Program-made: the position numbers and the translations under genes | Source of the DNA: a bacterium | GTDB taxonomy: Bacteria > Auribacterota > Tritonobacteria > UBA1439 | NCBI GenBank assembly: GCA_028716845.1 | Contig: JAQUPF010000001.1 | Location: 183,647 to 216,166, forward strand | Direction: 5' to 3' | Length of the DNA: 32,520 bases | In this document: piece after piece, positions 8,869-16,573 of the stretch | Layout of the letters: the number at the start of each line of letters is the position of its first letter | Position numbering within the stretch: the first letter of the stretch is position 1 | Notes under the pieces: generated by a model | What the model was told of the DNA's origin: nothing | What the model saw: only the letters and a program-made list of their open reading frames with translations | Database searches by the model: none

Positions 8869-9681
8869 TCAGAGCTGCTGGTCCACGCTCCCGTCCATCC
8901 CCACGTCGACGCCGTCGGCGACGCCGTCGCCGTCCTGGTCGACCAGCACCGCGTCGGGAACGCCGTCGCCGTCAAGATCGGCGAGCGTGCCGGCGGGGGG
9001 CATGCCCTGCAACGGGGGATTCCATCTGGCGCCGTCCCATGTCGTGTCCCACTCGCCGTCGGGGTTCGGCCCGAGATCCAGCCTCGTCCCCACGGGGGGG
9101 GCGCCATCCGGCGGGCCACCGGCGCCGGCCGGCTCCTCGAGCTCCATGAGAACGGCGCCGGTCTCCGCATCGGCGACCGCGTCGGCGACGCCGTTGCCGT
9201 TCCGGTCGATCAGGACGGCGTCCACGACGCCGTCGCCATCCGCGTCCACAACCGTGCCCACGGGCGGCATCCGCGTGATGGGCGGGTTCCAGGCGGCGCC
9301 GTCATAGGTGGCGTCCCATTCGCCGTCGGGCGGAGCAAAGTCGATCCTCGTGCCCGCACGGGGGCCGACCTCTCCGGCGCCGGCCGGCTCCTCGAGCTCC
9401 ATGAGAACGGCGCCGGTCTCCACATCGGCGACCGCGTCGGCGACGCCGTTGCCGTTCCGGTCGATCAGGACGGCGTCCACGACGCCGTCGCCATCCGCGT
9501 CCACGACCGTGCCCACGGGCGGCATCCGCGTGATGGGCGGGTTCCAGGCGGCGCCGTCATAGGTGGCGTCCCATTCGCCGTCGGGCGGAGCAAAGTCGAT
9601 CCTCGTGCCCGCCGGCTGTGCGGATGCGAATGCCGCGGGAAGAAACAGGCACACCGCCGCGCACAGAATAACCGTCCTCAT
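8869..9681 (-). CDS. secreted protein of three tandem Asp-rich (calcium-site-like) repeats
   Basis: 270 aa. The start ATG at 9681 follows AGGAGG and encodes a signal peptide cut after about residue 21 (FASAQ). The mature protein is three repeats of about 80-88 aa, each starting GTR-(I/L)-D, containing DGEWD and WNPP, and then VDADGDGVVDAVLIDRNGN-type runs. The DxDGDGxxD loops resemble EF-hand, dockerin or thrombospondin type-3 calcium sites, so calcium binding is likely from the family pattern. Repeats 1 and 2 are nearly identical even in DNA; repeat 3 has diverged (DLDGDGVPDAV, DQDGDGVADGV). No anchor is visible at the C-terminus. I do not recognise a named family. It diverges from the arn operon across a 181-bp spacer that holds a promoter for each side. 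Confidence 0.75.
   Translation of the reverse strand: MRTVILCAAVCLFLPAAFASAQPAGTRIDFAPPDGEWDATYDGAAWNPPITRMPPVGTVVDADGDGVVDAVLIDRNGNGVADAVADVETGAVLMELEEPAGAGEVGPRAGTRIDFAPPDGEWDATYDGAAWNPPITRMPPVGTVVDADGDGVVDAVLIDRNGNGVADAVADAETGAVLMELEEPAGAGGPPDGAPPVGTRLDLGPNPDGEWDTTWDGARWNPPLQGMPPAGTLADLDGDGVPDAVLVDQDGDGVADGVDVGMDGSVDQQL
9121..9612 (-). repeat. near-identical 237-bp tandem duplication inside the Asp-repeat gene
   Basis: Positions 9121-9357 and 9376-9612 align with a 255-bp period and differ at about two bases (G at 9167 against A at 9422, and an A/G in the ACAACC/ACGACC stretch). Such identity at third codon positions points to a recent duplication or gene conversion of one protein repeat. 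Confidence 0.85.
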
Positions 9682-9716
9682 CTCGGGCCTCCTTCCTGTG
9701 TCGCTTCCCCGTACGT

Positions 9717-9745
9717 ATTGAAAGCCCTCGGGGGGATGTTGTCAA
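9717..9745 (-). promoter_or_regulatory. predicted promoter of the Asp-repeat protein gene
   Basis: On the minus strand a perfect TTGACA (9745-9740) is followed after 17 nt by TTCAAT (9722-9717), a 4/6 match to the -10. The predicted transcript start is about 30 nt upstream of the ATG at 9681. Confidence 0.5.
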
Positions 9746-9779
9746 GTGATATTCCCGGATCCGTCCCCGGGCCATGTCA

Positions 9780-9806
9780 CCGGGACATCTCACGCCGGGA
9801 CATCTC
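9780..9806 (+). promoter_or_regulatory. 12-bp direct repeats next to the arn promoter
   Basis: CCGGGACATCTC occurs at 9780-9791 and 9795-9806, a 15-bp period, ending 3 nt before the predicted -35 at 9810. Direct repeats at about -40 to -65 are where response-regulator activators often bind. The motif does not look like the enterobacterial PmrA box. Binding is inferred only. Confidence 0.4.
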
Positions 9807-9809
9807 CCC

Positions 9810-9838
9810 TTGCCTCCGCACCCGCGGGGCGATATAAT
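9810..9838 (+). promoter_or_regulatory. predicted promoter of the arn operon
   Basis: TTGCCT (9810-9815) and a perfect TATAAT (9833-9838) are spaced by exactly 17 nt. The predicted transcript starts about 18 nt before the arnB ATG at 9863. The weak -35 would suit activator dependence, in line with the direct repeats just upstream. Confidence 0.6.
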
Positions 9839-9862
9839 GGCGGCCGCATTCCGAAAACCACG

Positions 9863-11044
9863 ATGACCGCCGCGCGGCAGCAGATGCTCCCCTTCTCCCG
9901 CCCCTCCATCGGCGAGGAGGAGATCGCCGAGATCGTCGACTCGATCCGGTCCGGATGGATCACGACCGGGCCGAAGTGCCACCGCTTCGAGGAGGAGGTG
10001 AAGGCGTACGTCGGGGCGAAGAACGCCGTCGCCCTCTCCTCCGCCACCGCGGGGCTCCACCTCGCCCTCCTCGCCGCCGGCGTCGGCCCCGGCGACGAGG
10101 TCGTCCTCCCCTCGATGACGTTCGCCGCCACCGCGAACATGGTCGCCCTCGTCGGTGCGCGGCCCGTCTTCGCGGACATCGGCGACGATCTCAACATCCT
10201 GCCGGAGCGGATCGAGGCGGCCTGCACGCCGAAGACGAAGGCGCTCATGCCCGTCCATTTCGCCGGCGCCCCGTGCCGCATGGACGAGATCCTGGAGATC
10301 GCCCGGCGCCGGAATCTGATCGTCATCGAGGACGCCGCCCACGCCATCGGCACCGAGTACCGCGGGCGGCGCGTCGGCTCCATCGGCGCGATGGCCGTCT
10401 TCAGCTTCCACCCGATCAAGAACATCACCACCGCCGAGGGCGGCATGCTCGTCACCGACGACGACGCACTCGCCGAGCGGGTGCGGCTCCTCAAGTTCCA
10501 CGGGATCCGGAAGGACGCCTGGCGCCGGTACGGCGCCCGCGAGATCCCGCAGTACGAGATCCTCTTCCCCGGCTTCAAGTACAACCTGACCGACCTCCAG
10601 GCGGCGCTCGGCATCCACCAGCTGAAGAAGCTCGACCGCTTCATCGGGGAGCGCACGCGGCTCGCCGACCTCTACACGGAACTCCTCTCGGGGACCGACG
10701 GCATCCTCCTCCCCCGGAGGCCGGAGGAGCCGGGGACGCGCCACGCCTGGCACCTCTACGTCGTCATGGCGGACATCGACCGGCTCGCCATCGACCGGGA
10801 CCGGTTCATGGCGGAGATGCTCGCCGCCAACATCGGCATCGGCCTCCACTTCCCCGCGGTGCACCTCCAGCCGTACTACGCGCGCACCTTCGGCTGCGCC
10901 CGCGGGCAGCTGCCGAAGACCGAGTTCGTCTCCGACCGCATCTTCTCACTCCCCCTCTACCCCGGCATGTCCGAGGCGGACGCGAGGGACGCGGCCGCGG
11001 CGGCCGCCGGGATCGCGGCGGGGCACCGGAGGCGGGCGCGATGA
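9863..11044 (+). CDS. arnB: UDP-4-amino-4-deoxy-L-arabinose aminotransferase ArnB
   Basis: 393 aa from ATG 9863; ATG 9884 (MLPFSRPS) is an alternative because E. coli ArnB begins only a few residues before LPFSRP, and neither has a strong Shine-Dalgarno site. ArnB is a PLP-dependent DegT/DnrJ aminotransferase that converts UDP-4-keto-pentose to UDP-L-Ara4N in the cytoplasm with glutamate as donor. ArnB-specific stretches are clear: SGWITTGPK (30-38), SSATAGLH (59-66), IEDAAHA with Asp157 for the pyridine nitrogen, FSFHPIKNIT with Lys186 as the PLP Schiff-base lysine, and FHG then GFKYNLTDLQAA. First gene of the operon; its stop overlaps arnC by ATGA. Confidence 0.93.
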   Translation: MTAARQQMLPFSRPSIGEEEIAEIVDSIRSGWITTGPKCHRFEEEVKAYVGAKNAVALSSATAGLHLALLAAGVGPGDEVVLPSMTFAATANMVALVGARPVFADIGDDLNILPERIEAACTPKTKALMPVHFAGAPCRMDEILEIARRRNLIVIEDAAHAIGTEYRGRRVGSIGAMAVFSFHPIKNITTAEGGMLVTDDDALAERVRLLKFHGIRKDAWRRYGAREIPQYEILFPGFKYNLTDLQAALGIHQLKKLDRFIGERTRLADLYTELLSGTDGILLPRRPEEPGTRHAWHLYVVMADIDRLAIDRDRFMAEMLAANIGIGLHFPAVHLQPYYARTFGCARGQLPKTEFVSDRIFSLPLYPGMSEADARDAAAAAAGIAAGHRRRAR

Positions 11045-11994
11045 GCCCCGGCGCGGCGGCCGATCCCCCGGTCGACATCTCCGTCGTCATCCCCGTCTTC
11101 AACGAGGAGGAGAACATCGGGGAGCTCCACCGGCGGCTCTCGGCGGCGCTCGAGGAGACGGGGCGCCGCTACGAGGTCATCCTCGTCGACGACGGCTCCT
11201 CCGACCGCTCGGTGGAGCGCATCGACCGCATCATCGGGAACGACCCGCGCGTGCGGCTCGTCGAGTTCAACAAGAACTACGGCCAGCACGCCGCCGTCTT
11301 CGCCGGCCTCGAGCAGTCCCGGGGCGCGGTTGTCGTCACCCTCGACGCCGACCTCCAGAACCCGCCGGAGGAGATCCCGAAGCTCCTCGCGAAGATCGAC
11401 GAGGGGTACGACATCGTCGGGGGGATGCGCGCCCGGCGGCGCGACTCCGCCCTCCGCAAGGTCCCCTCCTGGTTCGTCAACCGCTTCGTCTCGCGCGCCA
11501 CCGGCGTCCGCCTCCGCGACTACGGCTGCATGCTCCGCGCCTACCGGCGGATCGTGGTCGACCAGATCCTGCGCTGCAACGAGATCTCGAGCTTCATCCC
11601 GACGCTCGCGAACGCCTTCGCCCGCTCCGTCACGGAGATCCCGGTCGCCCACGAGGAGCGGCGGCGGGGCAAGTCCAAGTACGGCCTCGGGCGCCTCCTC
11701 CGCCTCAACTTCGACCTCGTGACCGGCTTCTCGCTCATGCCGATCCAGCTCATCAGCGTCCTCGGCATCCTCATCGCGCTGCTCGGGGTGGCGTTCGGCC
11801 TCTTCCTCGGCGTCATGCGGCTCATCCGCGGCCCCGAGTGGGCCGCGGAGGGCGTCTTCACGCTCTTCGCCGTCCTGTTCGTCTTTATGGGCGTGCAGTT
11901 CCTCGCGATGGGGCTCATCGGGGAGTACATCGGCCGCATCTACGCCGAGGTCCGGAACCGCCCCCGCTACGTCATCAGGCGGATCTCCTCATGA
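11041..11994 (+). CDS. arnC: undecaprenyl-phosphate 4-deoxy-4-formamido-L-arabinose transferase ArnC
   Basis: 317 aa; start ATG 11041 overlaps the arnB stop. GT2 glycosyltransferase that moves the formamido-arabinose from UDP to undecaprenyl phosphate on the cytoplasmic face of the inner membrane. Seen: VVIPVFNEEENI at the N-terminus, VDDGSSD about 49-55, LDADLQNPPEEIP with the DxD at 102-104, the ArnC-like GCMLRAYRR, and two C-terminal transmembrane helices around 240-300 (SLMPIQLISVLGILIALLG and VFTLFAVLFVFMGVQFLAMG), ending IGEYIGRIYAEVRNRPRY as in E. coli ArnC. Length matches the family (about 320 aa). Generic polyprenol-phosphate GT2 enzymes are close relatives, but the context settles this call. 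Confidence 0.92.
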   Translation: MSPGAAADPPVDISVVIPVFNEEENIGELHRRLSAALEETGRRYEVILVDDGSSDRSVERIDRIIGNDPRVRLVEFNKNYGQHAAVFAGLEQSRGAVVVTLDADLQNPPEEIPKLLAKIDEGYDIVGGMRARRRDSALRKVPSWFVNRFVSRATGVRLRDYGCMLRAYRRIVVDQILRCNEISSFIPTLANAFARSVTEIPVAHEERRRGKSKYGLGRLLRLNFDLVTGFSLMPIQLISVLGILIALLGVAFGLFLGVMRLIRGPEWAAEGVFTLFAVLFVFMGVQFLAMGLIGEYIGRIYAEVRNRPRYVIRRISS

Positions 11995-12016
11995 CCGGGG
12001 GCGTCGCGCTCGTCGC

Positions 12017-13645
12017 ATGAAACGCACGGCATTCCTCGCGGGCCTCGCGCTTCTCATTCTCGCGGCGGCCTTCGTCCTCTTCTACCGGCTCGGCGAGCGC
12101 GGCTTCGAGAACAGGGACACCATCTGGTACGTCGTGATCGCCTGGGAGATGCTCCGCTCCGGCGACTGGATCGTCCCCCGCTTCAACTGCGTCATCTTCA
12201 CGGAGAAGCCGATCCTCTTCATCTGGCTCGTCGCCCTCCTCGCCCGGGCGGCGGGCGCCCTCACCCCGTTCGTCTCCCGGCTCCCGTCGGCCCTCGCGGC
12301 CCTCGGCTGCGTCCTCCTCACCGTCCGCCTCGGCCGCCGCCTCTTCGGCACGCGGGCGGCGCTCCTCGCGGGCCTCGCGCTCTGCACGAGCTACGCCTTC
12401 GCCTGGGAGGCGCGGGTCTGCATGGTGGACATGCTCTTCACCCTCTTCGTGACCGCCTCCCTCCTCCTCGTCTGGGAGGGCCTCCGCGCCGATCCGCCGC
12501 GCGGCGGCGCGCTCCTCGCCGGCTACGCGGCCGTCGGCCTCGCCGCCCTCACGAAGGGGCCGCTCGGCGTCATCTTCCCGGCCCTCGCCGTCCTCGCCCA
12601 CCTCGCCTGGACGCGGCGGCTCGGCGCCGTCCGCCGGATGCGCCTCCCGTGGGGGATCCTCATCGTCGTCGCGATGCAGGCGGCATGGTACGTCCCCTTC
12701 CTCCTCAGGATCGGCCCCGAGGGGCGGCGGTTCTTCGTGGACATGTACGTCTACAAGGAGAACCTCCTCCGCTTCACCACCGGCTTCGACAAGCCGGAGC
12801 CGTTCTGGTTCTATCTCCCCGCCTTCCTCTCGCACTTCCTGCCGTGGAGCGTCTTCCTCGTCCTCTGGCCGTTCGCCCCCGGCCCGCGCCGCGACGCGCG
12901 CTTCCCCTGGGCCTGGCTCCTCTCGATCCTCCTCTTCCTCACGATCAGCACGGGAAAGCACTCCCGGTACGCGCTCCCCGTCTACCCGGCCGCCGCCCTC
13001 CTCGTGGGGGATTTCTGGGACCGGCTGATGGCGGCGGAGGGCGGCCGGCTCCGCTGCGTCGTGGCGGGGCTCGTCGCCTGCGCCGCGGCCGCCGCCGCGG
13101 CGGGCTACCCGGTCTTCGTCCGCAACGTCGCGCCGGGGATGTTCGGTCCCGCGGTCGTCGCCGCCGCCGCCCTCCTCCTCGCCCTCGCGGCCCTTTCCGT
13201 CCGCCGGCCCCTCGGCACGCACCTCCAGGCGTCGTTCGCCGTCGTCGTCCTCGCCTTCCTCCTAATGTGGTCCGCCTACATCGCGGGCCTCCCGGCGCAC
13301 GACGCGCGGCGCGCCGAGCACGAGCGGCTCGCCCTCGACGTGGCGCCGGCCGTCGGCGGGGCGCCGCTCGCGCTCTACGGCCCCACCGACGAGCGGTTCG
13401 GCAGGCGCCTCGGTCTCGGTCTCTTCCTCGGCCGGCCGGTGGCGTTCTTCGACCGCGAGGAGGATCTCCTCGCGTTCCTCCGCTCCGACCGGCGGGCCTT
13501 CTGCCTCATGGAGCGCGCGGTGTACGACGAGGCCGCAGAGCGCCTCGGCCCGTCCGTCGTCCCGGTCGCCCCGCACCGGTACCGCCGCTTCGACCTCATC
13601 CTCGTCGCGGCCGGGCCGGCCGACGTGCCCGCGGTGTCCCCGTGA
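12017..13645 (+). CDS. arnT: ArnT-like lipid-linked aminoarabinose transferase (GT-C, PMT family)
   Basis: 542 aa, close to the 550 aa of E. coli ArnT. Integral inner-membrane protein with about a dozen hydrophobic segments and a more polar C-terminal part. ArnT moves L-Ara4N from undecaprenyl phosphate to lipid A on the periplasmic side. The N-terminal region MLRSGDWIVPRFN followed by FTEKPILFIWLVALL matches the ArnT/PMT pattern EMLxSGDWIVPxxxxxxFEKPPLxYW. Unusually, the first acidic motif reads ENRDTIWY rather than DETRYA, and KPP is KPI. CMVDM supplies the acidic residue of the next loop. The start at 12017 is 22 nt after arnC with only a weak Shine-Dalgarno. Acceptor specificity cannot be read from sequence; the substitutions leave room for another acceptor. 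Confidence 0.8.
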   Translation: MKRTAFLAGLALLILAAAFVLFYRLGERGFENRDTIWYVVIAWEMLRSGDWIVPRFNCVIFTEKPILFIWLVALLARAAGALTPFVSRLPSALAALGCVLLTVRLGRRLFGTRAALLAGLALCTSYAFAWEARVCMVDMLFTLFVTASLLLVWEGLRADPPRGGALLAGYAAVGLAALTKGPLGVIFPALAVLAHLAWTRRLGAVRRMRLPWGILIVVAMQAAWYVPFLLRIGPEGRRFFVDMYVYKENLLRFTTGFDKPEPFWFYLPAFLSHFLPWSVFLVLWPFAPGPRRDARFPWAWLLSILLFLTISTGKHSRYALPVYPAAALLVGDFWDRLMAAEGGRLRCVVAGLVACAAAAAAAGYPVFVRNVAPGMFGPAVVAAAALLLALAALSVRRPLGTHLQASFAVVVLAFLLMWSAYIAGLPAHDARRAEHERLALDVAPAVGGAPLALYGPTDERFGRRLGLGLFLGRPVAFFDREEDLLAFLRSDRRAFCLMERAVYDEAAERLGPSVVPVAPHRYRRFDLILVAAGPADVPAVSP

Positions 13646-14568
13646 AGCTCCTCGTGATGGGGTACCACGACATCGGCTGCGCCTGTCTCGAGACGCTCGC
13701 CGATCTCGGGGCGGAGATCGCCGCGGTGGTCACCCACGCCGACAGCCCGAACGAGCGCATCTGGTTCGGGTCGGTGCGGGACGCCGCCTTCTCACGCTGC
13801 CTTCCCGTCTACCAGCCGGCGGACGTCAACGACCCCCGGATGGTCGCCGCCGTCAGGCGGATGGCGCCCGACATCATCTTCTCGTTCTACTTCCGGCAGA
13901 TCCTCGGCCCGGAGATCCTGGCCGCCCCGAGGGTCGGCGCGTTCAACCTGCACGGCTCGCTCCTGCCGCGCTACCGCGGCCGCTGTCCGGTGAACTGGGT
14001 CCTCGTCCACGGCGAGCGGGAGACCGGCGTGACGCTCCACCGGATGGAGGCGAGGCCGGACCGGGGGGCGATCGTGGCCCGGCGCGCCGTGCCGATCGAG
14101 TTTACGGACACCGCCCGCACGCTCTTCGGGAGGATGACGGCGGCGGCCGCCGACCTGATGCGGGAGACGTGGCCCCGCATGCGCGCGGGCGACATCCCCG
14201 AGATCCCCCAGGACCACGCCGCCGCGTCGTACTTCGGCGGCCGGCGGCCGGAGGACGGCAGGATCGACTGGTCGAAGGGCGCGGTCGAGATCTACAACCT
14301 CGTCCGGGCGGTCACCCATCCGTACCCGGGCGCCTTCACCGCGGCGGGGGGGCGGAAGCTGTTCGTCTGGTGGGCCGAGCCGCTCGCGGACGCGCCTGCC
14401 GGCGGCGCCCCCGGGGAAATCCTTCCGCCCCCGGACGGCGGGATCGCGGTCGCCACCGGCGCCGGGGTCCTCGTCCTCAGGAGGGCGCAGTGGGAGGGGG
14501 GGCCGGAGGCGGAGGGGGACGCCCTCGCGGAGACGATCGGCCTCCCCCCGGGGAGCAGGCTGGGGTAG
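13642..14568 (+). CDS. arnA: UDP-L-Ara4N formyltransferase (ArnA N-terminal half as a stand-alone gene)
   Basis: 308 aa from a GTG at 13642 that overlaps the arnT stop (GTGA), so translation is probably coupled. It transfers a formyl group from 10-formyl-tetrahydrofolate to the 4-amino group of UDP-L-Ara4N in the cytoplasm. The catalytic triad falls at exactly the E. coli ArnA positions: Asn102 and His104 in FNLHGSLLPRYRG and Asp140 in EARPDRG. The length equals the E. coli ArnA formyltransferase domain (about 305 aa), and the protein ends where E. coli ArnA would continue into the dehydrogenase. Here that second half is a separate gene 47 nt downstream. The long upstream in-frame extension from 12649 is a shadow of arnT. 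Confidence 0.92.
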   Translation: MKLLVMGYHDIGCACLETLADLGAEIAAVVTHADSPNERIWFGSVRDAAFSRCLPVYQPADVNDPRMVAAVRRMAPDIIFSFYFRQILGPEILAAPRVGAFNLHGSLLPRYRGRCPVNWVLVHGERETGVTLHRMEARPDRGAIVARRAVPIEFTDTARTLFGRMTAAAADLMRETWPRMRAGDIPEIPQDHAAASYFGGRRPEDGRIDWSKGAVEIYNLVRAVTHPYPGAFTAAGGRKLFVWWAEPLADAPAGGAPGEILPPPDGGIAVATGAGVLVLRRAQWEGGPEAEGDALAETIGLPPGSRLG

Positions 14569-14615
14569 AATGGGGAAGCGCCCGCCGCGCGCGGGCGAAA
14601 GAAAAGGAGACGCGC

Positions 14616-15575
14616 ATGAGAGTGCTCATCACCGGCGGGGCGGGGTTCCTCGGTTCGCACCTGACCGATGCGTTCATCAGGGAGGGGAATGAGGTGTTCA
14701 TCCTCGACACCGGGTCGAGCTTCAAGATCAGGCACCTCCTCGACAACGCCCGCTTCCACTTCGTCCACGACACCGTCTTCAACCTGGAGATGCTCGAGTC
14801 GCTCATCATCAAGTGCGATCTCATCTACCACATGGCGGCGGTCGTCGGCGTCGAGCACTACGTCGCCGACCCGTACGCCGTCCTCAACGTCAACATCAAC
14901 GGCACGCAGAACGTCCTGCGCCTCGCCCACAAGCACAACAGGAAGGTCGTCTTCACCTCCACCTCCGAGGTGTACGGGCGGAACCCCAAGGTCCCCTGGG
15001 ACGAGGACGACGACCGGGTCCTCGGCTCGACCCGCATCGACCGCTGGTGCTACTCCACCTCGAAGGCGGCGGGCGAGCACTTCTGCCACGCCTACCGGAA
15101 GATGGGGCTCCCCGTGGTGATCGTGCGCTACTTCAACGCCTACGGCCCCCGCCTCGACCGGGTCGACGTCGGCCGCGTCCTCACCATCTTCATCGGCCAG
15201 CTCCTCCGGAACGAGCCGATCACCGTCATCGGGGACGGGAGCCAGACGCGCTGCTTCACCTACATCGACGACGCGATCCGGGCGACCGTCGCCGCGGGGC
15301 TGAAGCCGGAGGCGGAGGGGGAGATCATCAACATCGGGACGGACGTGGAGACCACCATCAGCGAGCTCGCCGAGACCATGATCAGGGTCTCGGGCGCGGC
15401 GTCGAAGATCAAGTTCGTCGCCGAGGAGTCCGTCTACGGGAAGAGCTACGAGGACATCCAGCGGCGCGTCCCGAGGGTCGAGAAGATGCACCGGATCCTC
15501 GGCGTGAAGGCCGACACCCCGCTCGAGGAGGGGGTCCGGCAAACCTGGGAGTGGTTCAGGGCGATGGCGCAGTAG
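14616..15575 (+). CDS. arnA: UDP-glucuronate decarboxylase/dehydrogenase (ArnA C-terminal half as a stand-alone gene)
   Basis: 319 aa; ATG 14616 has a good AAAAGGAGA ribosome binding site. Extended short-chain dehydrogenase: NAD-binding GGAGFLG 7-13, TSTSEVYG with Ser117 and Glu118, YSTSK with Tyr146 and Lys150, CFTYIDDAI, GEIINIG, and YEDIQRR with Arg284. These match Ser433, Glu434, Tyr463, Lys467 and Arg619 of E. coli ArnA, the residues for NAD-dependent oxidation of UDP-glucuronate at C4 and decarboxylation to UDP-4-keto-pentose. UDP-xylose synthases share most of them, so motif evidence alone cannot exclude that activity; the arn context favours the ArnA reaction, the first committed pathway step. 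As a separate protein it could escape the hexameric assembly known for fused ArnA. Confidence 0.85.
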   Translation: MRVLITGGAGFLGSHLTDAFIREGNEVFILDTGSSFKIRHLLDNARFHFVHDTVFNLEMLESLIIKCDLIYHMAAVVGVEHYVADPYAVLNVNINGTQNVLRLAHKHNRKVVFTSTSEVYGRNPKVPWDEDDDRVLGSTRIDRWCYSTSKAAGEHFCHAYRKMGLPVVIVRYFNAYGPRLDRVDVGRVLTIFIGQLLRNEPITVIGDGSQTRCFTYIDDAIRATVAAGLKPEAEGEIINIGTDVETTISELAETMIRVSGAASKIKFVAEESVYGKSYEDIQRRVPRVEKMHRILGVKADTPLEEGVRQTWEWFRAMAQ

Positions 15576-15604
15576 CCGCGCCGGGGGCGGTTCCATCGGG
15601 CCCG

Positions 15605-15623
15605 GGCGGGGCGCGTCCCCGCC
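15605..15623 (+). other. intercistronic GC hairpin within the arn operon
   Basis: GGCGGGG (15605-15611) pairs with CCCCGCC (15617-15623) over a 5-nt loop in the 75-nt gap between the dehydrogenase and methyltransferase genes. No T-run follows, so it is more likely an RNA-stability or partial-attenuation element than a terminator. Confidence 0.35.
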
Positions 15624-15650
15624 GGGACCGGCACGGCGCCCGACGCCTCC

Positions 15651-16550
15651 ATGAAGCCGACCGATACCGAGCGATTTCTCTACGTGCTGTTCTCCGGCGG
15701 ACGGGACATCCCCGGCTACTACCGCCTGCGGCGTTTCCTCGCCGATTTCGAGCTCGTGCGCCCGACGCCCGCCTCCGTCCTCGACGCCGGGTGCGGCTGG
15801 GGGGCGCCGAAGAGCATCTACCTCGCCAGGTGCCATCCCCGCGTGAAGGTGACGGGCATCGACCTGTCGGGGGACGCCGTGGCCCGCGCGGAATCCCTCG
15901 CGCGGAAGTACGGCCTCGACAATGCGCGGTTCCTGCAACGGAACGTGACCGCACCGTTCGGCCTCGGAACCTTCGACTGCGTCATCGTCTCGGACGTCCT
16001 GGAACACGTCGAGGACGACGCGCGCTTCGCGGCGAATATCGACGCCTCCCTCGGCCCCGGCGGGTACGTGCACGTCAATGCCCCCGCCAGGGCGCACGAC
16101 TACGACCCCTCGAAGCTCAGCCCCGCGGAGAGGGAGGACCTCGCGAAATGGATGCGGGATGTCGGCCATGTCCGCTTCGGCTACAGCCTCGACGAGATCA
16201 GGGCCCTCTTCAGCGGCTACGAGGTGGTGCGGGCGAAGACGGTCGGCAACGCCCTCTGCAAGCTGGCCTTCTTCCTGTGGGAAAAGGCGGTGTTCGATCC
16301 CGGGAGGATGCCTCCCGGGGCGCCCCGCCGGCATTTCAAGCTCCCCCTCCTCGGCGCGCTCGATTCGTTCGCGGAGCGCCATCTCGTCAGGAAGGATCCC
16401 CCCCCGCCGCCGCCTCCGCTCAACGAGCGGATGTTCGTCCAGGCGCTCCGCACGATCGACCTGGGCATCGAGCTGGAAATGCGCGGGGCCCTCGATGAAC
16501 GCTACCTCATCGGGGAGGAGCTCTGCGTCCTGTTGCGGAAGCCGGCCTGA
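15651..16550 (+). CDS. class I SAM-dependent methyltransferase inside the arn operon
   Basis: 299 aa. The Rossmann methyltransferase motifs are clear: motif I VLDAGCGWG (about 43-50), the acidic end of strand 2 in GIDLSGDAV (Asp71), and SDVLEHVEDD (about 114-123), then LGPGGYVHVNAP. The C-terminal third (about 200-299) is rich in basic and aromatic residues and carries a run of seven prolines near 255-262. No membrane helix is obvious. The substrate is unknown. It lies between the dehydrogenase gene and arnD, all on the same strand, so it probably acts on an intermediate or product of the Ara4N pathway, or on the glycan acceptor; this is inference. A methyltransferase is not part of the classical E. 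coli arn operon. Confidence 0.8.
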   Translation: MKPTDTERFLYVLFSGGRDIPGYYRLRRFLADFELVRPTPASVLDAGCGWGAPKSIYLARCHPRVKVTGIDLSGDAVARAESLARKYGLDNARFLQRNVTAPFGLGTFDCVIVSDVLEHVEDDARFAANIDASLGPGGYVHVNAPARAHDYDPSKLSPAEREDLAKWMRDVGHVRFGYSLDEIRALFSGYEVVRAKTVGNALCKLAFFLWEKAVFDPGRMPPGAPRRHFKLPLLGALDSFAERHLVRKDPPPPPPPLNERMFVQALRTIDLGIELEMRGALDERYLIGEELCVLLRKPA

Positions 16551-16573
16551 GGCCGCGCGGGGAGTACCTCGGT

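Noticed and set aside
9121-9612. CRISPR-like or mobile repeat
   Set aside because: The 255-bp repeats are in-frame coding units of one protein, with no spacers.
3880-9837. 1985-codon open frame on the plus strand, plus other long antisense frames
   Set aside because: It is the mirror of the kinase/sigma-54 and Asp-repeat genes. Its residues are Arg/Glu/Pro/Gly-rich with no domain motifs, as expected of antisense in GC-rich codons.
12649-13641. Upstream extension of the formyltransferase frame
   Set aside because: The first 330 residues are an Arg/Pro/Gly-rich shadow of arnT. The GTG at 13642 matches the family start and the ArnA residue numbers.
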